A stretch of 64,000 bases of DNA from Lysobacter sp. GTDB taxonomy: Bacteria > Pseudomonadota > Gammaproteobacteria > Xanthomonadales > Xanthomonadaceae. The notes under the pieces were generated by a model. It was not told where the DNA came from, did no database searches, and saw only the letters and a program-made list of their open reading frames with translations. The DNA is taken from assembly GCA_011526085.1 (NCBI GenBank), contig WYBC01000017.1, forward strand, positions 62,001 through 126,000, written 5' to 3'. How positions within the stretch are numbered: the stretch's first letter is position 1; every line of letters starts with the position of its first letter. Below, piece after piece: positions 10,406 through 16,528 of the stretch. Position numbers and translations under genes: made by a program.

Positions 10406-10951
10406 ATGGCCAAGTTCAAGAAGACCACCGCGAAGAAGACCACCACCAAAACCTCGCAGGCCGAAGCGGAGCGTCTGTCCAAGTCGCTGAGCGAATCCGC
10501 CCAGCAGATCTGGCTCGCGGGCGTCGGCGCGTTCTCGCGCGCGCAGGCCGAGGGCACCAAGCTGTTCGAAGGCCTGGTGAAGGAAGGCATGGGTCTGGAA
10601 CAGACCGTGCGCAAGTTCGCCGGCGGTCGCGCCGAGGTGGTCCGCGACGTGGTCGAAAGCCGCGTTGGCCAAGCCCGCGAACGCGCCACCGACACCTGGG
10701 ACAAGCTGGAAAAGGTCTTCGAAGACCGCGTCCAGCGCGCCCTGGTCAAGCTCGGCGTGCCGAGCCGCGAAGACCTCAACGACCTCAGCAGCCGCGTCGA
10801 AGCCCTGACCGCCGAACTGCGTCGCCAGGGCGGCAAGCCGGCCGCCGCGCCGCGCAAGGCCGCGAAGGCGACGAAGGCCACCAAGCAGGCCGCGCCGGCC
10901 AAGGCGCCCGCCAAGCGTACCCGCAAGGTCAAGCCGGCCGCCACGGAATAA
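10406..10951 (+). CDS. Phasin family PHA granule-associated protein
   Basis: A 181-residue granule-coat protein of the PhaF/PhaI type. After a lysine/threonine-rich start come the phasin signature (QQIWLAGVGAFSRAQAEG, about residues 34-51) and a long amphipathic coiled-coil-like helix (to about 135). The C-terminal tail is rich in Lys-Ala-Pro (KAAKATKATKQAA, KAPAKRTRKVK), resembling histone-H1-like tails that let PhaF-type phasins bind DNA. It lies downstream of the patatin gene on the same strand and is a likely partner of PhaC at 47.9 kb. Confidence 0.9.
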   Translation: MAKFKKTTAKKTTTKTSQAEAERLSKSLSESAQQIWLAGVGAFSRAQAEGTKLFEGLVKEGMGLEQTVRKFAGGRAEVVRDVVESRVGQARERATDTWDKLEKVFEDRVQRALVKLGVPSREDLNDLSSRVEALTAELRRQGGKPAAAPRKAAKATKATKQAAPAKAPAKRTRKVKPAATE

Positions 10952-11286
10952 TCCGGGACCATGACCGGAGCCGGGGCTCGCAATCGTATGCAGTCCCAGC
11001 GCCGTCGTTTCCTCTGTTAGGTTTCAGCTGTCGCCACCCCGTCTCTCTCTCGCGTCGCGGAAGCGACGCACCCATTGATGGCCACGGCCGTCCTTGACCC
11101 GCCCACCGACGACGAAGACCGTAGCTCCCCTCCCCTCACGGCTTCTGGTAGGCGGGTTTCTTTTTGCCCGAAGAAAGCCTTGGCAAGGCCAAGGGGATGC
11201 GCAACGGACGCAGGAAAAACGAAAGGCAGCCCTGCGGCTGCCTTTCGCGTTTTCGATGATGGATGTCCCGGACCTACCTTCCGGAC
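10952..11286. other. Intergenic region between convergent phasin and acyl-CoA reductase genes
   Basis: These 335 bases hold no gene that I can support. At 11052-11069 there is a 7-bp hairpin (GCGTCGC, loop GGAA, GCGACGC) without a T tract, and at about 11220 a stronger terminator (listed separately). The remainder, including a CCTTGG-x5-CCAAGG palindrome near 11178, is unexplained. Confidence 0.5.
11220..11253 (-). terminator. Rho-independent terminator of the acyl-CoA reductase gene
   Basis: A 12-bp stem (CGAAAGGCAGCC with GGCTGCCTTTCG) and CTGC loop, flanked by A-rich sequence on one side and GTTTTC on the other. It sits 34 bases past the stop of the minus-strand acyl-CoA reductase gene and could stop transcription from both directions. 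Confidence 0.75.
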
Positions 11287-13275
11287 CTACCAGTGGACGC
11301 CGCGCATCAGCGCCGCGAAGGCGATCTGCTCCTGGCTGGGCTGGTCTTCCTTCAACGCCTTCTTGTCGCCCTTGGCCGCGGCCGAATCCGGGAACAGCTC
11401 GAACGCCGTGCTCATGATGACCTCGTAGGCCTTCGGCGCCACCGCGTTGAGCAGCGCGGAGAAGATGCCGAGTCGGGTCGCGATGCGGCTGGGCTTCTCG
11501 ATGATGCCCTTCACCACCATGTCGGCGGCCTCGTCCGGGCTCAGCGTCGGCACGCTTTCGTACATCTTGGTCGGCGCGATCATCGGCGTGCGGACCAGCG
11601 GCATGTTGATCGTGGTGAAGCTGATGCCCTTGCCGGACAGCTCGCCCTGTGCGCAGCGACTGAACGCGTCCAGCGCGGCCTTCGATGCGACGTAAGCCGA
11701 GAACCGCGGCGAGCTGGCCAGCACACCGATCGAACTGATGTTGATGATGTGGCCCTTGCGGCGCTGGATCATGGTCGGCATGAATCCCATGATCAGGCGC
11801 AGGCACCCGAAGTAATTCAACTGCATCGTGCGCTCGAAGTCGTGGAAACGGTCGTAACTCAACTCGATCGAGCGACGGATGGAGCGACCGGCGTTGTTGA
11901 CCAGGATGTCGACATGGCCGTGCTCCTTGAGAATGATCGATACCAGACGGTCGCAATCGGCCATGTCCGCCAAGTCCGCGGTGTAGGCGAACACCTTTCC
12001 GCCGGCCTTCTTCATTTCGTCGCGGGCCTTGAACAGCTCTTCCTCGCCGCGCGCCACGATCACGGTAACCGCGCCGGCTTCGGCCACGCGCTGCGCGGTC
12101 GACAGGCCGATGCCCGACGAGCCGCCGGTCACGACCACAACCTTGCCCTTCACCTTGCCTTTCAGGCTGCGATCGATGAACAGATCGGGGTCGAGGTGGC
12201 GCTCCCAGTAATCCCACAGGCGCCACGCGTAGCTCTCGAGATTGGGCACGGCGATGCCGCTGCCCTTGAGCGCGCGCTCGGTCTCGCGATTGTCGAAGCG
12301 GGTGGGATACGTGATGAACTTGAGCACGCTCTTCGGGATCTTGAAGTCGCGCAGCAGCATGCCGACGAAGCGCTTCACCGGCGGCAGACTGCCGACCGCG
12401 CCGCGGATGCCGCTGGGCACGAAGGCGAACATCCGCGCGTCGAGACGCATGGTCATCTCCGGCGCATGGCCGGCGCGGGCGAAGGTGTTCAGCACTTCAC
12501 CGACACGCATCGGCTCGGGATCGACGAGATGGAAACAATGTCCGTCAAGCTTGGGCTTGTGCGCGATGTGATCCATGGCGTCGACCACGAAATCCACCGG
12601 CACGACGTTGATGCGACCGCCTTCGATGCCCAGCATCGGCATCCACGGCGGCATCATTTCGCGCATTTTCTTCAGCAGGGTGAAGAAATAGTAGGGACCG
12701 TCGATCTTGTCCATCTCGCCGGTCTGCGAGTGGCCGACGACCATGCCCGGGCGATAGATCCGCCACTTGATCCGCTTCTCCTTGCGGACCAGCCCCTCGG
12801 AATCGTGCTTGGTGCGCAGATACGGATCGTCCAGGCCCTCGGCCTCGTCGAACATGTCTTCGCGGAAGATGCCCGGATAAAGACCGGCGGCGGCGATCGA
12901 ACTGGTGTGATGGAAACAGCCGGCGCCGATCGCGGCGGCGAGGTCGAGGGCATTCTGGGTCCCGTCGACATTGGCCTTGCGCTGGCTTTCCGCGTCGGCG
13001 GTCAGGTCGTAGATCGCGGCGAGGTGAAAGAAATGCTTCACCTTGCCGGAAAGGGTTTTCAACTGCGCTGCGGTCAGGCCGCATTTCTCCGCGGTCATGT
13101 CGCCATGCACCGGCACCACCCGCTTCGGATCCCAACCCATCTTTTTGGCCAAGGCGTCGTATTTCTTCTGCGAATCCTTGCGCACCAGCACGTAGACCGT
13201 GCCCTTGCGCTTGAGCAGATTGCCGACCAGGAAACGACCCAGAAACCCGGTGGCGCCGGTAACGAAATAACTCAT
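11287..13275 (-). CDS. Alcohol-forming fatty acyl-CoA reductase (two-domain SDR)
   Basis: A 662-residue fusion of two Rossmann domains. The N-terminal half starts MSYFVTGATGFLGRFLVGN and has the YLRTKHDSE active-site region, typical of male-sterility type fatty acyl reductases. From about residue 370 a classical SDR follows (VVVTGGSSGIGLS, NNAGRS, ISSIGV, YVASKAALDAF). Architecture and motif order match, from memory, the Marinobacter fatty acyl-CoA reductase Maqu_2507 (about 660 residues), which reduces acyl-CoA through the aldehyde to the fatty alcohol. Divergent neighbours are an acyl-CoA-binding protein and a TetR regulator, which supports an acyl-CoA substrate. The 220-base divergent region upstream likely carries the promoters. 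Confidence 0.86.
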   Translation of the reverse strand: MSYFVTGATGFLGRFLVGNLLKRKGTVYVLVRKDSQKKYDALAKKMGWDPKRVVPVHGDMTAEKCGLTAAQLKTLSGKVKHFFHLAAIYDLTADAESQRKANVDGTQNALDLAAAIGAGCFHHTSSIAAAGLYPGIFREDMFDEAEGLDDPYLRTKHDSEGLVRKEKRIKWRIYRPGMVVGHSQTGEMDKIDGPYYFFTLLKKMREMMPPWMPMLGIEGGRINVVPVDFVVDAMDHIAHKPKLDGHCFHLVDPEPMRVGEVLNTFARAGHAPEMTMRLDARMFAFVPSGIRGAVGSLPPVKRFVGMLLRDFKIPKSVLKFITYPTRFDNRETERALKGSGIAVPNLESYAWRLWDYWERHLDPDLFIDRSLKGKVKGKVVVVTGGSSGIGLSTAQRVAEAGAVTVIVARGEEELFKARDEMKKAGGKVFAYTADLADMADCDRLVSIILKEHGHVDILVNNAGRSIRRSIELSYDRFHDFERTMQLNYFGCLRLIMGFMPTMIQRRKGHIINISSIGVLASSPRFSAYVASKAALDAFSRCAQGELSGKGISFTTINMPLVRTPMIAPTKMYESVPTLSPDEAADMVVKGIIEKPSRIATRLGIFSALLNAVAPKAYEVIMSTAFELFPDSAAAKGDKKALKEDQPSQEQIAFAALMRGVHW

Positions 13276-13495
13276 GTCCTCGCCCTCATGAGACCAAAAC
13301 GATCGACCGCGGCGCGGCCGTGGGGCCTAAATTGCCAGAGCCGGCGATCAAGAACAATCCGCGTCCACGCGACCTCCGGGCTGGGCGCTTGGGCTCCGGA
13401 TCACCCTGGAGGTCCTCCGGGACACCATCGCTGGTCGTATTGACCCCGCCGGCCACCCCATGCTGTCATGCCCGCCTTACCGGAGGGATCACACC

Positions 13496-13753
13496 ATGTC
13501 CGACCTGCAGAGCCAATTCGAACAAGCCGCCAAGGACATCCAGAGCCTGGCCGAGCGCCCCGACAACGACACCCTGCTCCGCCTGTACGCACTGTACAAA
13601 CAGGGATCCGAAGGCGACGTCCACGGCGACAAGCCCGGCTTTTTCGATTTCGTCGGCACCGCCAAATACGAAGCCTGGGCCAAGCTCAAGGGCACCGGCC
13701 AGGACGATGCCAAGAAGAAGTACATCGATCTGGTGAAGAAGCTGGCCGGCTGA
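13496..13753 (+). CDS. Acyl-CoA-binding protein (ACBP)
   Basis: An 85-residue four-helix acyl-CoA-binding protein. It shows the family motifs LLRLYALYKQGSEGD (the YxLYKQ-like ligand motif), GFFDFVGTAKYEAW and the C-terminal KKKYIDLVKKLAG. ACBPs bind long-chain acyl-CoA in the cytosol and present it to enzymes. The start is ATG 13496, after a GGAGGG ribosome-binding site; the longer open frame is not conserved. It is divergent from the fatty acyl-CoA reductase and 50 bases upstream of a TetR regulator on the same strand, a neat acyl-CoA handling cluster. Confidence 0.95.
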   Translation: MSDLQSQFEQAAKDIQSLAERPDNDTLLRLYALYKQGSEGDVHGDKPGFFDFVGTAKYEAWAKLKGTGQDDAKKKYIDLVKKLAG

Positions 13754-13803
13754 GCCGTGCCGGCGACTTTCCGCCGGCACCTCCGGACGCAGCCGCCGCT
13801 CCG

Positions 13804-14430
13804 ATGGCGAAACAGACGCGACAGCGCATCCTCGACGCATCCCTTGCGATGTTCAACACGCAGGGGGAGCCCAACGTCACCACGAACCACATCGCCGACG
13901 AGCTGGAAATCAGCCCGGGCAATCTCTACTACCATTTCCGCAACAAGGACGACATCATCGAGCAGTTGTTCGCGCGCTACGAAGAGCGCATGGACAATGC
14001 GCTCGCCGCGCCCAGCGGACGACTGCCCGAGCTGGAAGACATCTGGCTGCAGTTGCATCTCGTGTTCGAGTGCATCTGGGACTATCGCTTCCTCTACCGC
14101 GACCTGGTCGAGATCCTCAGCCGCAACCGGCGCCTGCGACTGCGTTTCGCGCGGATCCTGAAACGCGCGGACGATCGCGCGCACGGGGTCATGCGCGGCC
14201 TGTCGCAGGCCGGAATCATGCGCGCATCGGCCGATGAGCTCGATGCGGCCGCCACCAATGTCCTGGTGCTGTCGACGTTCTGGCTGAATTACTCCGCCGC
14301 ACGCGGCGATCGCGACGAGCAGATCGCGATCCGCCAGGGCATCGTCCAGGTGATGATGCTGCTGGCGCCGTTCCTGCGCGACGCGGAACGCCTGCATCTG
14401 AACACGTTGATCCGGGCCTACATCGAATAA
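13804..14430 (+). CDS. TetR/AcrR family transcriptional regulator
   Basis: A 208-residue one-component regulator. The N-terminal TetR helix-turn-helix reads TRQRILDASLAMFNTQG, then NVTTNHIADELEISPGNLYYHFRNKDD split across residues 22-50; the remaining helical domain is the ligand-binding part. It follows the acyl-CoA-binding protein gene by 50 bases and probably shares its transcript. By position it may sense acyl-CoA or fatty acids and control this cluster and the divergent reductase; the ligand is not evident from sequence. Confidence 0.92.
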   Translation: MAKQTRQRILDASLAMFNTQGEPNVTTNHIADELEISPGNLYYHFRNKDDIIEQLFARYEERMDNALAAPSGRLPELEDIWLQLHLVFECIWDYRFLYRDLVEILSRNRRLRLRFARILKRADDRAHGVMRGLSQAGIMRASADELDAAATNVLVLSTFWLNYSAARGDRDEQIAIRQGIVQVMMLLAPFLRDAERLHLNTLIRAYIE

Positions 14431-14535
14431 GCCCCGTGACGAATGCGCGGAAGCGTGCGCATGCGCAAGAAAACATGGCGCCGGGTCGGGCTATCTTCGA
14501 CCGCACAGGGGACATCCAACGGAAGGAGTTTCACG

Positions 14536-14730
14536 ATGAAACGTTCCATGATCGCGGCGCTGGCCACGGGCGTGACCCTCATGATCGCCGGCACGCTCGC
14601 GAACGCCGCATGCTCTCCGAACACGTGCTATCAGCAGTTCCGCCAGTGCCGCAGCAGCGGAGTCTCGTATTACGAATGCTATTCCAGGTACGAGGATTGC
14701 CTCGCCCGGAATGGTTGCCCGATCCCCTGA
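14536..14730 (+). CDS. Small exported cysteine-rich protein
   Basis: A 64-residue protein with a clear Sec signal peptide (MKRSMIAALATGVTLMIAG, cleavage probable after LANA). The mature part of about 40 residues has six cysteines (C-x4-C-x6-C-x9-C-x6-C-x5-C), enough for three disulfides, plus several Tyr and Arg residues. ATG 14536 has a GGAAGGAG ribosome-binding site. I do not recognise the family. A periplasmic or secreted structural, inhibitory or toxic peptide are all possible. Confidence 0.7.
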   Translation: MKRSMIAALATGVTLMIAGTLANAACSPNTCYQQFRQCRSSGVSYYECYSRYEDCLARNGCPIP

Positions 14731-14761
14731 TCGGCCTTTCACGCGGCTTGTGCTGCGACAG

Positions 14762-14790
14762 AAAAAAGGGCGCCGAGGGCGCCCTTTTTT
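14762..14790. terminator. Bidirectional Rho-independent terminator
   Basis: A 7-bp GC stem (GGGCGCC, loop GAG, GGCGCCC) is flanked by six As on the left and six Ts on the right, so it works on both strands. It lies between the convergent cysteine-rich gene and the second phasin gene. Confidence 0.88.
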
Positions 14791-14821
14791 CGACTTGCTG
14801 CAGAAGACGATCGAACGTCGA

Positions 14822-15217
14822 TCAGGCCTTGCGCGTACGCTTGGCGACGGCTTTCTTGGCGGTGCGACGCACGTTCTTCTTGGCAACCGGCTTGCGGCCG
14901 CGACGGGTCGCGCGCTTGGCCTTGCCGGGCTTGAACTTCGCGACCAGCGGTGCCAGCGCCGTTTCGATCTTCTGGCTGGCCTGGGCGACGCCTTCGCCGA
15001 TCTGGCCACGCAGGTCGCCAGCGGTTTCGATCAGTCGGGACTGCACCTGACCGGCAGCGGCGGCAACCTGACGGCGGGCCTGGACCACGCGGTCGACCGC
15101 CTGTGCGGCGGTCGCGACGGTCGTGCGGCCGGCCATCGAAGCGAGGCCGAGACCGGCGAGCCAGAAATGACGCGCGGTCGCGTCGGGGACGGTGCGGGTG
15201 ATCTTCTTGCGTGCCAT
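14822..15217 (-). CDS. Phasin-like protein with basic C-terminal tail
   Basis: A 131-residue protein with the phasin-type segment ARHFWLAGLGLASMAGR near residue 15, an alanine-rich amphipathic helix to about residue 95, and a strongly basic tail of Lys/Arg/Ala repeats (KRATRRGRKPVAKK). It looks like a shorter paralogue of the 10.4 kb phasin and probably coats PHA granules, with the tail contacting DNA or the negatively charged granule surface. It is alone on its strand between a terminator and the divergent TPR-like gene. Confidence 0.78.
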   Translation of the reverse strand: MARKKITRTVPDATARHFWLAGLGLASMAGRTTVATAAQAVDRVVQARRQVAAAAGQVQSRLIETAGDLRGQIGEGVAQASQKIETALAPLVAKFKPGKAKRATRRGRKPVAKKNVRRTAKKAVAKRTRKA

Positions 15218-15374
15218 GCGTGTGCTCCGGTTGCGGGGGGCCGGTCGACCCGGCTTGGGATGGGATCAGCATGCGCGGTCGCGGCCGAGCAAACACACTA
15301 GCCCGTATGGTCGGGGCTTGCCTCGCATCGCGACTCGCGGGATGCTGGCGGCTTCCATCGAGAGGACCCGAAAC

Positions 15375-16226
15375 ATGGCCAAATCCGCCTGGGCCGCATT
15401 TCCGCACGACGCCAAGGCTTATGCCTACGCGGGCGATGCGCTGAAGAAAGCATGGCCCAAATTGCACGCCGGAGATTGCGAGCCCTTCCCGGACGACAAG
15501 CGCGCCGCCGCGTTGATCAAGGCCGCGGGCAAGGCCGCACCGAAAGGCCTCGATGCCGGTGCGCTCGCGGAAGCGCTGCAGGACGCCTGGCGCGCGTTCC
15601 ACCGCGGCGATTTCAGGACCGCCTACGAGGCAGGTGAAGCCTTGGGTCCGGTGGGCGCATCGGTCGCGGTCAAGGCCATCGGCATCCATGCCACTTATCT
15701 CGTCGATGACGACAAGGAAAAGCTCAAGCGCTTCGAGGAAGCCGCGAAGCTGGCCGAAGCCGCGATCAAGGCTCTGCCCCAGGACGCCAACAGCCACTAT
15801 CGTCACGCCTTCGCGCTGGGCCGCTACAGCCAGGGGCTGTCGATCGCCAAGGCCCTCAAGGACGGGATCGCCGGCAAGGTCCGCGCATCGCTGGACACCG
15901 CGCTGGAACTGGAACCGAAGCACGCGGAAGCGCACACCGCGATGGCGCTGTATCACGGCGAGATCATCGCCAAGATCGGCGCGATGATCGGCGGCCTGAC
16001 CTACGGCGCGAAGGCCTCGGAAGCCGAGAAACACATCAAGGAAGCGCTCAAGCTGACGCCGACCTCCCCGATCGCCCTGATCGAGCACGGCAACCTGCTG
16101 ATGCTGCTGCATGGGGACAAGAAGGAGGACGATGCCGCCGCGGCCTACGAAAAAGCCGCCAAATCCAAGCCGCTGGACGCGATGGAGGCGCTGGACGCGG
16201 CTTACGCGAAGTCCGAGATCGAATGA
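15375..16226 (+). CDS. TPR-like helical repeat protein, function unknown
   Basis: A 283-residue, lysine/alanine-rich protein made of helical hairpins resembling tetratricopeptide repeats. Examples are AHTAMALYHGEII, GAKASEAEKHIKEALKLTPTSPIALIEHGNLL, and a final unit with AAAAYEKAAKSKPLDAMEALDAAYAK. No signal peptide or membrane helix is seen, so it is probably cytosolic. Start ATG 15375 has a GAGAGGA ribosome-binding site about 10 bases upstream. I do not recognise the family beyond the repeat fold. Confidence 0.75.
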   Translation: MAKSAWAAFPHDAKAYAYAGDALKKAWPKLHAGDCEPFPDDKRAAALIKAAGKAAPKGLDAGALAEALQDAWRAFHRGDFRTAYEAGEALGPVGASVAVKAIGIHATYLVDDDKEKLKRFEEAAKLAEAAIKALPQDANSHYRHAFALGRYSQGLSIAKALKDGIAGKVRASLDTALELEPKHAEAHTAMALYHGEIIAKIGAMIGGLTYGAKASEAEKHIKEALKLTPTSPIALIEHGNLLMLLHGDKKEDDAAAAYEKAAKSKPLDAMEALDAAYAKSEIE

Positions 16227-16276
16227 CGGCCCGAACCCGCCGGCCGCCGGTCCGGGCACGTCGCGCCCTCGACGAC

Positions 16277-16305
16277 TTGCCTCGGCGCAGTCCGCTCCGT
16301 AAAAT
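16277..16305 (+). promoter_or_regulatory. Sigma-70-type promoter of tRNA-Val
   Basis: A TTGCCT hexamer at 16277-16282 and a TAAAAT hexamer at 16300-16305 are separated by exactly 17 bases. Transcription would start near 16312, about ten bases before the tRNA. The position and match make this one of the more convincing promoters in the window. Confidence 0.65.
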
Positions 16306-16321
16306 GATCGGCCCGAACATC

Positions 16322-16396
16322 GGGCGGTTAGCTCAGCGGTAGAGCATTGCCTTCACACGGCAAGGGTCGCAGGTTCGAACCCTGCACCGCCCACCA
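16322..16396 (+). tRNA. tRNA-Val (anticodon CAC)
   Basis: A 75-base cloverleaf with all arms. The 7-bp acceptor stem pairs GGGCGGT with ACCGCCC, the D arm starts GCTCAGC, and the anticodon stem TTGCC/GGCAA carries the loop TTCACAC (anticodon CAC, reading GUG valine codons). The T arm contains GGTTCGAACC. The 3' CCA is encoded. It has its own upstream promoter and a terminator directly after it. No duplicated tRNA 3' end was seen elsewhere, so there is no sign of use as an integration site. Confidence 0.97.
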
Positions 16397-16403
16397 GTTC
16401 CAC

Positions 16404-16434
16404 GAAAGCCCGGCTCCGGCCGGGCTTTCGCTTT
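16404..16434 (+). terminator. Rho-independent terminator of tRNA-Val
   Basis: A perfect 10-bp stem (GAAAGCCCGG, loop CTCCGG, CCGGGCTTTC) starts seven bases after the tRNA CCA end and is followed by GCTTTT. Confidence 0.88.
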
Positions 16435-16471
16435 TCACGGACCCGATTTTCACGGACACACCTTTCACGGC
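16431..16471. repeat. Three short tandem-like repeats, TTTTCACGGAC unit
   Basis: The unit TTTTCACGGAC occurs at about 16432 and 16446, and a variant CTTTCACGGCC about 15 bases later, giving three copies at roughly 15-base spacing just after the tRNA terminator. The last copy is 60 bases from the end of the convergent effector gene. Function unknown; it may be a decayed short duplication. Confidence 0.6.
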
Positions 16472-16528
16472 CCGAAACAGATGGGGCCGGCAGTGGACGC
16501 ATGGCGTGCGCCCACTGCCGTCTCCGCA

